From the NCBI GenBank assembly GCA_027489175.1, contig JAIYAE010000014.1, positions 376,491 through 440,490 of the forward strand: 64,000 bases of DNA. The letters are read 5' to 3'. The stretch is from Rhodobacter sp. Its GTDB lineage: Bacteria; Pseudomonadota; Alphaproteobacteria; Rhodobacterales; Rhodobacteraceae. The notes beneath the pieces are model-generated. The model was not told where the DNA came from. It did no database searches and was given only the letters and a program-made list of their open reading frames with translations. Positions 17,531-26,039 of the stretch are shown here, in pieces; position 1 is the stretch's first letter; every line of letters begins with the position of its first letter. A program made the position numbers and the translations under genes.

Positions 17531-17549
17531 CCCCGCCATGAGGGCGGGG
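17531..17549 (+). other. GC hairpin just before the aglE ribosome-binding site
   Basis: CCCCGCC (17531-17537) and GGCGGGG (17543-17549) form a perfect 7-bp stem with loop ATGAG, ending 4 nt before GGGAGG. It could protect the 5' end or modulate initiation of the highly expressed binding-protein gene. Confidence 0.45.
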
Positions 17550-17566
17550 GAATCGGGAGGATTGCA

Positions 17567-18913
17567 ATGAAGACGAAACTTCTCGTCAGCGCCGCGGCGC
17601 TGGCGCTGGGTGCGGGCGGCGCGATGGCGCAGGACCTGAAATTCCCCGTGGGCGAAGGCGCCTTCAACTGGGCCAGCTACACCGCGTTTGACGAAGCCAA
17701 CAACCTGGAAGGTCAGTCGCTGACGATCTTCGGGCCATGGCGCGGCGAAGACCAGGTTCTGGTTGAATCGATGCTGGCGTATTACACCGCCGCCACCGGC
17801 GTGACCGTGAGCTACTCGTCGTCGGAAGGCTATGAGCAGCAACTGATCATCGACGCCGAAGCGGGTTCGCCCCCGGACGTCGCCGTTCTGCCGCAGCCCG
17901 GCCTGATCGCCGATCTGGCCAAGCGCGGGTTCATCACGCCCCTGCCAGCCGAAACCGCGACCTGGCTGACCGAAAACTACGGCGCAGGCGCAAGCTGGGC
18001 GGCCCTTGGCACCTATCCGGGCGCTGACGGCACCCCGGCCCTTTACGCCTTCCCCTACAAGGCCGACGTGAAATCGCTGGTCTGGTACAGCCCCGACAAC
18101 TTCGCCGACGCAGGCTATGCCGTGCCGACGACGATGGAAGAGCTGATGGCCCTGACCGACCAGATCGTCGCCGATGGCGGCACGCCCTGGTGCATCGGCC
18201 TGGGTTCGGGCGGTGCGACGGGCTGGCCTGCGACCGACTGGGTCGAAGACATGATGCTGCGCACGCAGCCGCCGGAAGTCTATGACGCTTGGGTGTCGAA
18301 CACGCTGGCGTTCAACAGCCCCGAAGTCGTGGGCGCGATCGAAGCCTTCGGGACCTTCGCCAAGAATGACGCCTATGTCGCCGGTGGCGCTGCCGCCGTC
18401 GCCTCGACCGACTTCCGCGACAGCCCCAAGGGCCTCTTCTCGTCGCCGCCGCAGTGCTACATGCACCGCCAGGCGTCGTTCATCCCGTCCTTCTTCCCCG
18501 AAGGCACGGAACTGGGCACCGATGCTGACTTCTTCTACTTCCCGGCCTATGCCGAGAAGGATCTGGGTCAGCCGGTTCTGGGCGCGGGCACGCTTGCCTT
18601 CATCATGAAGGACAGCCCGGCTGCACAGGCCTTCATCGAGTTCCTGAAGACCCCGATCGCGCATGAAGTCTGGATGGCGCAAACCGGTTTCGTCACCCCG
18701 CACAAGGGCGTCAGCACTGACCTTTACGGGTCGGCCGCGCTGAAAAAGCAGGGTGAGATTCTGGCAAACGCCACCACCTTCCGCTTTGACGGATCGGACC
18801 TGATGCCGGGCGCCGTTGGCGCGGGCAGCTTCTGGACAGGGATGGTCGACTTCGTGGGCGGCAAGTCCGCGCAGGAAGTGGCTGACGCGATCCAGGCTTC
18901 CTGGCCGAAGTGA
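17567..18913 (+). CDS. aglE: Alpha-glucoside ABC transporter, substrate-binding protein
   Basis: 448 residues starting MKTKLLVSAAALALGAGGAMAQDL, a Sec signal peptide, 7 nt after GGGAGG. The mature protein is a family 1 (SBP_bac_1) sugar binder: LTIFGPWRGEDQVLVESMLAYYTAATGVTVSYSSSEGYEQQLIIDAEAGSPPDVAVLPQPG. Wording and operon order match AglE of rhizobial alpha-glucoside uptake (sucrose, maltose, trehalose class). It acts in the periplasm and delivers sugar to AglF/AglG. An in-frame upstream ATG at 17462 would add 35 residues without a signal sequence and is rejected. Confidence 0.92.
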   Translation: MKTKLLVSAAALALGAGGAMAQDLKFPVGEGAFNWASYTAFDEANNLEGQSLTIFGPWRGEDQVLVESMLAYYTAATGVTVSYSSSEGYEQQLIIDAEAGSPPDVAVLPQPGLIADLAKRGFITPLPAETATWLTENYGAGASWAALGTYPGADGTPALYAFPYKADVKSLVWYSPDNFADAGYAVPTTMEELMALTDQIVADGGTPWCIGLGSGGATGWPATDWVEDMMLRTQPPEVYDAWVSNTLAFNSPEVVGAIEAFGTFAKNDAYVAGGAAAVASTDFRDSPKGLFSSPPQCYMHRQASFIPSFFPEGTELGTDADFFYFPAYAEKDLGQPVLGAGTLAFIMKDSPAAQAFIEFLKTPIAHEVWMAQTGFVTPHKGVSTDLYGSAALKKQGEILANATTFRFDGSDLMPGAVGAGSFWTGMVDFVGGKSAQEVADAIQASWPK

Positions 18914-18924
18914 TCTGATACTTT

Positions 18925-18952
18925 GGGTCGGGCGCCACCGCGCGCCCGGCCC
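18925..18952 (+). other. Strong hairpin between aglE and aglF
   Basis: GGGTCGGGCGC (18925-18935) pairs with GCGCCCGGCCC (18942-18952) over 11 bp with one G-U and a 6-nt loop, 11 nt after the aglE stop. No T-run follows. This is the classic place for a 3'-stabilising stem that keeps binding-protein mRNA in excess over permease mRNA. Confidence 0.65.
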
Positions 18953-19020
18953 ATCCCAGGCAGTTCTGCCCAAGGGTCCCGTCAGAGGATCTGTTTCAAG
19001 TCAGACAGATGGAGGGGAAC

Positions 19021-20244
19021 ATGCATCCGGCACTGCAAGCCTTGTTCGTGATCGTCATTGGCGTCGGCGGCTGCGTTTTCTACTTTTACGCCTCCAACAT
19101 TTTCCTCGACAAAGTGCTGTATCCGGCAAAGGGCCCGAATGCGGGGCGGAATACCAACCGGGCCAACATGATCCGGCCCTGGTTGTTCCTGTTTCCGGCG
19201 CTGGCGCTCCTCTGCCTGTATCTGGCCTATCCGGTCTTTGCCACGGCCTGGCTGTCGGTCTTCAACCGGGACGGCGACTTCGTGGGCCTAGGCAACTATT
19301 CCGCCATGTTCGCCGAGCCGAAGTTTGTCGAAAGCCTGCAGAACAACATCCTGTGGCTGATCGTCGTGCCGGCTGCTGCCACCGCCTTTGGCCTTCTGGC
19401 CGCGCAGCTGACCGACCGGATCAAATGGGGCAACTTCGCCAAGTCGCTGATCTTCATGCCGATGGCGATTTCCTTTGTCGGCGCATCGGTGATCTTCAAG
19501 CTGATCTATGACAGCCGCGACGCGAACCTGAGCCAGATCGGCCTGATCAACGCGGTCTGGCTGAAGTTTGACGGCGGCGTGGGGTCCTTCCTGATGCTGC
19601 GGCTGGTGCCTTTCGTGCTGATCGGCTGCCTTTTGCTGGCCATCGCCTGGGCCGGGTGGAGCGTTCTGCGCCCCTTGGTGCAGGGGCAGGGCGGCGGGGC
19701 GCTGTTGAAGGCGGCCCGGGTGCTGGGCGCGCTGGTGGCGGCCTTCCTGGTCTATGAACTGGCTGTGTGGCTTTACGGGATCGTCACCAACGAATTGCCC
19801 TACGGACAGCCGCAGGTCTGGTTGCAAAAGCCTTACTGGAACAACTTCTTCCTGATGGCGGTGCTGGTCTGGATTCAGACCGGGTTCGCCATGGTCATCC
19901 TGTCCGCCGCCCTACGCGGCGTGCCGGAAGACACGATCGAAGCCGCGACGATCGATGGCGCCAACCCCTTCCAGATCTTCTTCAAGATCAAGGTGCCGCA
20001 GATCATGGGGACCATCGTTGTGGTCTGGACCACGATCACGATCACCGTCCTCAAGGTCTTTGACATCGTGCTCGCCATGACCAACGGCCAGTGGGAAACG
20101 CAAGTGCTGGCCAACTACATGTATGACAAGCTGTTTCGTTCGCTGGACTGGGGCATGGGCTCGGCCTCGGCGATGATCATCATGCTGCTCGTGACCCCGA
20201 TCCTGATCTGGAACGTGATCAACGCGCGCAAGGAAATGCGGTAA
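19021..20244 (+). CDS. aglF: Alpha-glucoside ABC transporter, permease 1
   Basis: 407 residues, inner membrane. The start at 19021 (MHPALQALFVIVIGVGGCVFYFYAS) follows GGAGGGG; an ATG at 19009 falls on that site. It is longer than typical MalF-type permeases because of an N-terminal TM hairpin plus an inserted segment with more hydrophobic helices (about residues 195-255). The EAA loop is visible as EDTIEAATIDGANPFQIFFKIKVPQI, which docks on the ATPase AglK. It forms the channel with AglG. Confidence 0.9.
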   Translation: MHPALQALFVIVIGVGGCVFYFYASNIFLDKVLYPAKGPNAGRNTNRANMIRPWLFLFPALALLCLYLAYPVFATAWLSVFNRDGDFVGLGNYSAMFAEPKFVESLQNNILWLIVVPAAATAFGLLAAQLTDRIKWGNFAKSLIFMPMAISFVGASVIFKLIYDSRDANLSQIGLINAVWLKFDGGVGSFLMLRLVPFVLIGCLLLAIAWAGWSVLRPLVQGQGGGALLKAARVLGALVAAFLVYELAVWLYGIVTNELPYGQPQVWLQKPYWNNFFLMAVLVWIQTGFAMVILSAALRGVPEDTIEAATIDGANPFQIFFKIKVPQIMGTIVVVWTTITITVLKVFDIVLAMTNGQWETQVLANYMYDKLFRSLDWGMGSASAMIIMLLVTPILIWNVINARKEMR

Positions 20245-20254
20245 GGGGGCGGCG

Positions 20255-21391
20255 ATGGACGGGATTGCAGGCAAGAAATCGGGCCTCGTCTGGGCGGTGC
20301 ATCTGTCGACGATTGCGCTGGTGCTGCTGTGGGTCGTGCCGACATTCGGGCTTCTGGTGTCATCTTTCCGCACCGGGGATCAGATTGTGGGCTCCGGCTG
20401 GTGGCAGTCGCTGTCAACGCAGGTGCAGCAACTGGCCGCCGTGCGGATCGAAGGCGATGAGGTGCAGCGCGATGGCGTCTTTGTCATCGAGGGCCAGCTT
20501 TATGCGGCGGGCACAGATGTCAGCGCCTGGGGCACCTCCTCGCGTGAGCCGGAGGCCTATGAGCCTGGCGCCGTGGCCGACCTTGGCGATGGCGTGACGC
20601 TGACGGTTGGCGCGGATGGCGGGTTTGTCCTGTCCTCACCCACGACGATGGCCGATCTGCGGATGCCGCGGGTGTTTGCGACTGCGTCCACCCCGCCGGA
20701 GTTCACGGTGGACAACTATACCAACGTGATCTCCTCGCCTTTGGCCGGGCAAAGCATCGGGCAGGCGTTCCTGAACACGATGACGGTGGCGATTCCGGCG
20801 ACGATCATCCCGATCCTGGTGGCGGCCTTCGCGGCCTATGCGCTGGCTTGGATGGATTTCCCGGGGCGGGCGCTTTTGGTGGCCTTTGTGGTGGGCCTGC
20901 TGGTCGTGCCGCTGCAACTGGCGCTGATCCCGCTTTTGCAGTTCCACAACTGGATTGGCATCGGGAAGGGGTATCTGGGGATCTGGATGGCCCATACCGG
21001 GTTCGGGTTGCCGCTCGCGATCTACCTCTTGCGCAACTACATGGTCGGCCTGCCGCGCGACATCATCGAGAATGCCAAGGTCGATGGCGCGACGGATTTC
21101 CAGATTTTCACCAAGATCATCCTGCCGCTGTCCTTCCCGGCACTGGCGTCTTTCGCGATCTTCCAGTTCCTCTGGACCTGGAATGACCTTCTGGTGGCGC
21201 TGGTTTTCTTGGGCACCGGCAATGACCAGCAGGTGCTGACCGGCAACATCGTCAACCTGATGGGGTCTCGCGGGGGCGACTGGGAGATCCTGTCCGCCTC
21301 AGCCTTCGTGTCGATCGCGGTGCCCTTGGCGGTGTTTTTCTCCATGCAGCGGTTCCTGGTGCGCGGTCTTCTGGCGGGGTCGGTGAAGTGA
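20255..21391 (+). CDS. aglG: Alpha-glucoside ABC transporter, permease 2
   Basis: 378 residues. One TM near the N-terminus (VWAVHLSTIALVLLWVVPTFGLLVSSF) is followed by a periplasmic domain of about 100 residues before the remaining five TMs, an AglG-type insertion not found in MalG. The EAA motif is PRDIIENAKVDGATDFQIFTKIILPLS. The start is 10 nt after aglF. The end overlaps the aglA GTG start by 4 nt, coupling transport to hydrolysis. Confidence 0.9.
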   Translation: MDGIAGKKSGLVWAVHLSTIALVLLWVVPTFGLLVSSFRTGDQIVGSGWWQSLSTQVQQLAAVRIEGDEVQRDGVFVIEGQLYAAGTDVSAWGTSSREPEAYEPGAVADLGDGVTLTVGADGGFVLSSPTTMADLRMPRVFATASTPPEFTVDNYTNVISSPLAGQSIGQAFLNTMTVAIPATIIPILVAAFAAYALAWMDFPGRALLVAFVVGLLVVPLQLALIPLLQFHNWIGIGKGYLGIWMAHTGFGLPLAIYLLRNYMVGLPRDIIENAKVDGATDFQIFTKIILPLSFPALASFAIFQFLWTWNDLLVALVFLGTGNDQQVLTGNIVNLMGSRGGDWEILSASAFVSIAVPLAVFFSMQRFLVRGLLAGSVK

Positions 21392-23031
21392 GCTTGATGG
21401 AGCGTGACGGGCGCAGCGTTCTGGCGGCGGACCCCGACTGGTGGCGGGGCGCGGTGATCTATCAGATCTACCCGCGCAGCTTTCAGGACAGTGACGGCGA
21501 CGGGGTCGGTGATCTGGCCGGTATCACCGGGCGGCTGGACCATATCGCGACCCTTGGGGCGGATGCGATCTGGATCAGCCCGTTCTTCAAGAGCCCGATG
21601 AAAGACTTCGGCTATGACGTCAGCGACTATTGCGACGTTGATCCGATGTTCGGCACGTTGGCCGATTTCGACGCGCTGGTCACCCGCGCGCATGAGCTTG
21701 GCCTGCGGGTGATGATCGACCTAGTGCTGTCGCACACCGCCGATACCCATCCGTGGTTCACGGAAAGCCGCAAGGACCGCACCAACCCGAAGGCGGACTG
21801 GTACGTCTGGGCCGATCCCAAACCCGATGGCACGCCCCCGAACAATTGGCTTTCGGTGTTCGGCGGGTCTGCTTGGCAGTGGGACGGACGGCGGGAGCAA
21901 TACTACCTCCACAACTTCCTGACCTCACAGCCCGACCTCAACCTGCACCACGACCCCGTGCAAGAGGCGCTTCTGGACGTGGCCCGCTTCTGGCTGAAGC
22001 GCGGGGTGGATGGCTTCCGGCTGGACACCATCAACTTCTACTTCGCCGACAAGTACCTGCGCGACAACCCGTCCTTGCCGAAGGAACTGCGCAACGACAG
22101 CATCGCGCCATCGGTGAACCCCTATAACCACCAGCTGCATCTCTTTTCCAAGAACCAGCCGGAGAACATGAATTTTCTGCGAAAATTCAGGGCCGTCCTG
22201 AACCCCTACAACGCGGCCGCCGTGGGTGAAGTGGGTGATGCCCAGCGGGGTCTGGAGATCATGGCCGAGTATACCTCGGGCGGCGATAAGGTGCAGATGT
22301 GCTACCCGTTCGAGATGCTGCAGCCGACCCGGCTGACGGCGCCTGCGCTGGTGGAAACCTTCGCCCGGATGTCGGCGGCGGCCCCGGATGCCTGGCCCTG
22401 CTGGTCATACTCGAACCACGACACCGTGCGCCACATCACCCGCTGGAACCTGTCAGAGGCCGCGGCCAAGACCTATGCCACGCTTCTTGTCACGCTGCGC
22501 GGGTCGATCTGCCTTTATCAGGGCGAGGAGCTGGGCATGCCCGAAGCCGACCTCAGCTTGGATGAGCTGCAGGACCCCTACGGCATTCAGTTCTGGCCGG
22601 AATTCAAGGGCCGCGACGGGGCCCGCACCCCGATGGTTTGGATCACGGATAACAACAATGGCGGGTTTTCTGCGGGCAAACCCTGGCTGCCGGTCAAGCC
22701 GCCACATTTGCCGCTTTCTGTTGCCACACAAGACCGCGACAAAACCTCGGTCTTGGCGCATTACCGCCGCGCGCTTGCCTTTCGCCGCGCGCACCCTGTG
22801 CTTCGAACCGGGGCGATGGAAAACATTGCAGCGGTGGGTGGGGTAACGAGTTTTCAACGCAGGGGAGAGGAGACTCTCCTCTGCGTGTTTAACCTTGGTG
22901 ACAGCACGGCCCGGTTTGGCCTGCCCGAGGGAACCTGGACAACAATCGGAACAGACCTGGGCAGCCAGACCGCCATCGGGGGCAGCGTGATGCTGGACCC
23001 CTGGGGCGTGTATCTGGCCAAGCAGGCATGA
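21388..23031 (+). CDS. aglA: Alpha-glucosidase, GH13
   Basis: 547 residues, start GTG overlapping the aglG stop (GTGA). GH13 oligo-1,6-glucosidase/alpha-glucosidase subfamily: DWWRGAVIYQIYPRSFQDSDGDGVGDL at the N-terminus, DLVLSHTADTHPWF (region I), nucleophile D213 in GFRLDT, acid/base E281 in VGEVGD, and D345 in YSNHDTVR. Cytoplasmic, no signal peptide, as expected for hydrolysis after import. It releases glucose from sucrose, maltose or trehalose-like substrates; preference cannot be read from sequence. Confidence 0.93.
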   Translation: MSLMERDGRSVLAADPDWWRGAVIYQIYPRSFQDSDGDGVGDLAGITGRLDHIATLGADAIWISPFFKSPMKDFGYDVSDYCDVDPMFGTLADFDALVTRAHELGLRVMIDLVLSHTADTHPWFTESRKDRTNPKADWYVWADPKPDGTPPNNWLSVFGGSAWQWDGRREQYYLHNFLTSQPDLNLHHDPVQEALLDVARFWLKRGVDGFRLDTINFYFADKYLRDNPSLPKELRNDSIAPSVNPYNHQLHLFSKNQPENMNFLRKFRAVLNPYNAAAVGEVGDAQRGLEIMAEYTSGGDKVQMCYPFEMLQPTRLTAPALVETFARMSAAAPDAWPCWSYSNHDTVRHITRWNLSEAAAKTYATLLVTLRGSICLYQGEELGMPEADLSLDELQDPYGIQFWPEFKGRDGARTPMVWITDNNNGGFSAGKPWLPVKPPHLPLSVATQDRDKTSVLAHYRRALAFRRAHPVLRTGAMENIAAVGGVTSFQRRGEETLLCVFNLGDSTARFGLPEGTWTTIGTDLGSQTAIGGSVMLDPWGVYLAKQA

Positions 23032-23043
23032 GGGGGGAATACC

Positions 23044-24129
23044 ATGGCTGAACTGGTTCTGAAGAACGTCGAGAAAGCCTACGGCGAGGTCAAGGTGTTG
23101 AAAAACATCAACCTTGACATCAAGACGGGTGAGCTGATCGTGTTCGTCGGCCCCTCAGGCTGCGGCAAATCCACGCTTCTGCGGATGATCGCGGGGCTGG
23201 AGCGGATCACCGGCGGCGATTTCACCATCGACGGCGTGCGCATGAACGATGTGCCGCCCGCGCAGCGCGGCATCGCGATGGTGTTCCAGTCCTACGCGCT
23301 TTACCCGCACATGACGGTGCGCGACAACATGGCCTTCGCGCTGAAGATCGCGAAGAAAACCCCGGCCGAGATCAATGCCGCCGTCGACAAGGCCGCGCGA
23401 ATCCTGCAGCTGACGCCCTATCTGGACCGCCTGCCCAAGGCCCTGTCCGGCGGGCAGCGCCAGCGGGTCGCGATCGGGCGGTCGATTGTGCGCGACCCCA
23501 AGGTTTACCTCTTTGACGAACCGCTCTCAAACCTTGACGCCGCCTTGCGGGTGGCAACGCGAATCGAGATTGCGCAGTTGAAAGAGGCGATGCCGAATTC
23601 CACCATGGTCTATGTCACCCACGACCAGGTTGAGGCGATGACTTTGGCCAGCCGCATCGTGGTGCTGGCGGGCGGCGGGATCAGCCAGGTGGGCTCGCCC
23701 CTTGAACTCTATGAGCGGCCCGAGAACGAATTCGTGGCCCAATTTATCGGCAGCCCGTCGATGAACCTGCTTCCGGGTGAGGTGGTGGAAACCGGTGCGA
23801 CCACGGTTGTCCGGCTGGAAAACGGCGGTCTGGCGCGCAGCCACGTGCCGACGCAAAGCGCCGACAAGGGGTTGAAGGTAAAGATCGGCGTGCGGCCGGA
23901 AGATTTCACCGAAACCGACGGCGACGCGATCCACGCCGGTCTGGTTGAGATCACCGAGGCTTTGGGGGAGGTGACGCTGCTTTACTTCCAGAAGACCGCC
24001 GATGGCGCGCAGGTCGTGGCAAAGCTTCCCGGCATCCGCCCGGAACTGCGCCGTGCCACGGTGAAACTGACCGCTGACCCGAAGAAGGTGCACCTCTTCG
24101 CGGGCGGCAAGTCGCTGCTTTACCGCTGA
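23044..24129 (+). CDS. aglK: Alpha-glucoside ABC transporter, ATP-binding protein
   Basis: 361 residues, MalK/UgpC-type ATPase. Walker A GPSGCGKST (36-44), Q-loop VFQSYALYPHMTV, signature LSGGQRQRVAIGR, Walker B VYLFDEPLSNLDA, H-loop VTHDQ. The C-terminal regulatory domain (TOBE/OB folds, about 235-361) includes IGVRPEDFTETDGD. It energises AglFG. Last gene of aglEFGAK; its 3' end overlaps a small convergent reading frame by 10 nt. Confidence 0.93.
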   Translation: MAELVLKNVEKAYGEVKVLKNINLDIKTGELIVFVGPSGCGKSTLLRMIAGLERITGGDFTIDGVRMNDVPPAQRGIAMVFQSYALYPHMTVRDNMAFALKIAKKTPAEINAAVDKAARILQLTPYLDRLPKALSGGQRQRVAIGRSIVRDPKVYLFDEPLSNLDAALRVATRIEIAQLKEAMPNSTMVYVTHDQVEAMTLASRIVVLAGGGISQVGSPLELYERPENEFVAQFIGSPSMNLLPGEVVETGATTVVRLENGGLARSHVPTQSADKGLKVKIGVRPEDFTETDGDAIHAGLVEITEALGEVTLLYFQKTADGAQVVAKLPGIRPELRRATVKLTADPKKVHLFAGGKSLLYR

Positions 24130-24263
24130 AACAGGGCCAGCAGGCCGAGCCAGACAAGGCACAGGCAAAGGGCGGCAAGGCTTGGCACCCAGCGGGTGAG
24201 CCTTGGGCTTGGCGCTGGGGTCTGTTTCAGGGACACGCGTTTCATGGGCGTCATTAAGGGCAT
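24120..24263 (-). CDS. Small single-TM membrane protein candidate
   Basis: 47 residues on the minus strand with a basic/Pro-rich N-terminus (MKRVSLKQTPAPSPRLTRWV after a first MPLMTP) and one hydrophobic helix (SLAALCLCLVWLGLLALF) ending QR. The charge pattern and clean helix look like a genuine small inner-membrane protein, but there is no clear ribosome-binding site and the start could be 24263, 24254 or 24245. It is divergent from the GNAT-like gene at 24293. Confidence 0.45.
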   Translation of the reverse strand: MPLMTPMKRVSLKQTPAPSPRLTRWVPSLAALCLCLVWLGLLALFQR

Positions 24264-24270
24264 GGAAAGG

Positions 24271-24285
24271 TTAGCCATGCGTTAA
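24271..24285. promoter_or_regulatory. Near-consensus CtrA box
   Basis: TTAG-N7-TTAA differs from the CtrA full site TTAA-N7-TTAA at one base. It lies in the 29-bp gap between the small membrane ORF and the GNAT-like gene, so it could affect either. Confidence 0.35.
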
Positions 24286-24292
24286 TCATGGC

Positions 24293-25090
24293 ATGGCTGC
24301 CGATGATCCCTTCCAACCCTGCCAGCAAAGCGCCGTCTATGCGGCGGCAGTGGGCCTGTGCGGCGCGCAGGTGCGCGAGGTCGACCTTGGCGTCGGGCGC
24401 GCCCTGGCGGTGGAGCGGGGCCGGCTGCGGCTGATCTCTCGCGGGCCGATATGGGAGGCGGGGGTATCTGAGGACGGGAAGCGGCGCGCCCTGCGTCGGC
24501 TGGCGCGCTGGCCGGGGGTGACGGTGGCGACCCCGGAGGAAGGGATTGCGGGCTTTGGGCTGATCCCGCTGGTAACGCCGATGCACCACGCGATCTGGAC
24601 GCTGAGGCCGGACTTGCGCGCCGGGATGGCGGGCAAATGGCGCAACCGGCTGGTTACGGCGGAAGCTGCGGGGGTAAGGGTTCGGCGCGGTGGGGCGGAT
24701 ACGCTGGCCCGGCTGATCGCGGCCGAAGGGGCTCAGCGCGCGGCCCGGCGCTACCGCGCGCTGCCGGTGGGTTTCACGCTGGCACTGCAGCCGGGGGATT
24801 TGCGGCTGTGGGAATGGCGGCAGGGCGGGGCGATGGCGGCGGCGATAGCCTTTGTGGTGCATGGGACGACCGCGACCTATCACCTCGGCTGGGCCTCGGA
24901 CGCGGCCCGGGAGGCTGGGGTGCATGCGGTGATGCTGACCCACGCGGCTGAAGAACTGTGGGCCGAGGGTGTGCGCTGGCTGGACCTTGGATCAGTTGAT
25001 ACCGAAGCGGCCCCGGGTCTGGCGCGGTTCAAGCTGGGGACGGGTGCGTCGCTGAAGCGGCTGGGGGCGACGGTGCTGGTCTTGCCGTGA
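24293..25090 (+). CDS. GNAT-fold (FemAB/BioF2-like) acyltransferase-domain protein
   Basis: 265 residues, soluble. The C-terminal half (GFTLALQPGDLRLWEWRQGGAMAAAIAFVVHGTTATYHLGWASDAAREAGVHAVMLTHAAEELWAEGVRWLDLGSVDTEAAPGLARFKLGTGA) has the 'acts on cell-surface or peptidyl substrate' GNAT layout of PF13480 proteins: a central beta-hairpin carrying Y-H-L-G-W, then an alpha helix, then a final DLG strand followed by F-K-x-G-x-G. The acceptor is unknown. Start MAADDPFQPCQQS at 24293. A near-CtrA box lies immediately upstream. Confidence 0.65.
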   Translation: MAADDPFQPCQQSAVYAAAVGLCGAQVREVDLGVGRALAVERGRLRLISRGPIWEAGVSEDGKRRALRRLARWPGVTVATPEEGIAGFGLIPLVTPMHHAIWTLRPDLRAGMAGKWRNRLVTAEAAGVRVRRGGADTLARLIAAEGAQRAARRYRALPVGFTLALQPGDLRLWEWRQGGAMAAAIAFVVHGTTATYHLGWASDAAREAGVHAVMLTHAAEELWAEGVRWLDLGSVDTEAAPGLARFKLGTGASLKRLGATVLVLP

Positions 25091-25129
25091 CGGGCGCTCC
25101 GGGGCAGGGTGGGGCAAACGGGGGGTACC

Positions 25130-25915
25130 ATGTTCACGGTCACGGATGAGATGGTTGAGGCCTACCAGCGCGACGGGGTGGTGTTGGTCAAGGGCCTCTG
25201 GGCCGACTGGGTCGACATGCTGCGCGCCGGGATCGCGCGGAACATGGCCAGTCCGACGCAGCAGATGGCCACGCTGAAACCCGGTGAGGCGGGAGGCTTT
25301 TTCGACGATTACTGCAACTGGCAGCGTATTCCCGAATTCGCTGCGGTGATCCGGCAGTCCGAGGCGGCCGAGGTGGCGGGGCGGTTGATGGGGTCTGAGC
25401 GGGTGCAGCTCTTTCATGACCATGTGCTGGTCAAGGAACCCGGCACGACGAAACCCACGCCCTGGCACACCGACGGGCCTTACTACTTTGTCGAGGGGCG
25501 GCAGACCGTCAGCTTCTGGTCGCCGCTGGACCCGGTGCGGGAGGCGTCGTTGCGCTGTGTGGTGGGGTCGCACCTCTGGTCGAAGGATGTGCTGCCCACG
25601 CGCTGGGTCAGCGAGACGGAGTTCTATCCGGGTGACCACGACTATATCCCGGTGCCGGACCCCGAGGCGGAGGGGATGGAGATCCGGGAATGGGAGATGG
25701 AGCCGGGGGATGCGGTGGCCTTCAACTTCCGCACCCTGCATGGGGCGCGGGGGAACCTTGCAGCCACCCGGCGGCGGGCGTTTTCCCTGCGGCTGGTGGG
25801 CGAGGATGCGCGCTATGTGGCGCGGCCGGGGCCGACCTCACCCCCGTTTCCGGGGCATGGGATGACCCCGGGGGAGCGGCTGCGGGAGGACTGGTTTCCG
25901 GTCCTGAGGGGCTAG
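25130..25915 (+). CDS. Phytanoyl-CoA dioxygenase (PhyH) family protein
   Basis: 261 residues. Non-haem Fe(II)/2-oxoglutarate oxygenase: the facial triad is seen as His and Asp in TPWHTDGPYYF and the distal His in RTLHGARGN, with a following Arg (RRRAFSLRLVG) for 2-oxoglutarate. It would hydroxylate an unidentified small molecule. ATG at 25130 (MFTVTDEMVEAYQRDGVVLVKGL) is preferred over a GTG at 25109. The TAG stop abuts the repeat element at 25916. Confidence 0.85.
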   Translation: MFTVTDEMVEAYQRDGVVLVKGLWADWVDMLRAGIARNMASPTQQMATLKPGEAGGFFDDYCNWQRIPEFAAVIRQSEAAEVAGRLMGSERVQLFHDHVLVKEPGTTKPTPWHTDGPYYFVEGRQTVSFWSPLDPVREASLRCVVGSHLWSKDVLPTRWVSETEFYPGDHDYIPVPDPEAEGMEIREWEMEPGDAVAFNFRTLHGARGNLAATRRRAFSLRLVGEDARYVARPGPTSPPFPGHGMTPGERLREDWFPVLRG

Positions 25916-25962
25916 TGTCCCGGGCGGGGACATGTCGCGACCTACATGAAATCAATGGGTTA
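25916..25962 (-). repeat. 47-bp repeat element, copy B
   Basis: Read on the minus strand this copy starts TAACCCATTGATTTCA and ends with the dyad TGTCCC-CGCCC-GGGACA, matching copy A at 8837 in length and at about 39 of 47 positions. It begins at the base after the PhyH gene stop. Confidence 0.7.
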
Positions 25963-25972
25963 AAAAGTGTTT

Positions 25973-25987
25973 TTAAGGCGATGTTAA
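25973..25987. promoter_or_regulatory. Perfect CtrA full site
   Basis: TTAA-GGCGATG-TTAA is an exact TTAA-N7-TTAA match, the consensus recognised by the response regulator CtrA. It lies 53 bp before the start of the TDT-family transporter gene, a normal position for a CtrA-dependent promoter. Confidence 0.6.
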
Positions 25988-26039
25988 CGATTCAGGCCGG
26001 GCATGGAGCCGAGAGTGTCGTGGGTCAAGAGGGGTGCAA

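Noticed and set aside
17375-18973. Minus-strand open frame of about 530 codons
   Set aside because: Antisense to aglE, which has a clear signal peptide and solute-binding fold. The antisense translation has no family features and would run through the AglR operators.
25961-25976. Another TTAA pair just before the perfect CtrA box
   Set aside because: Spacing is 9 bp (TTAA-N9-TTAA), not the required 7, so it is not counted as a CtrA site.
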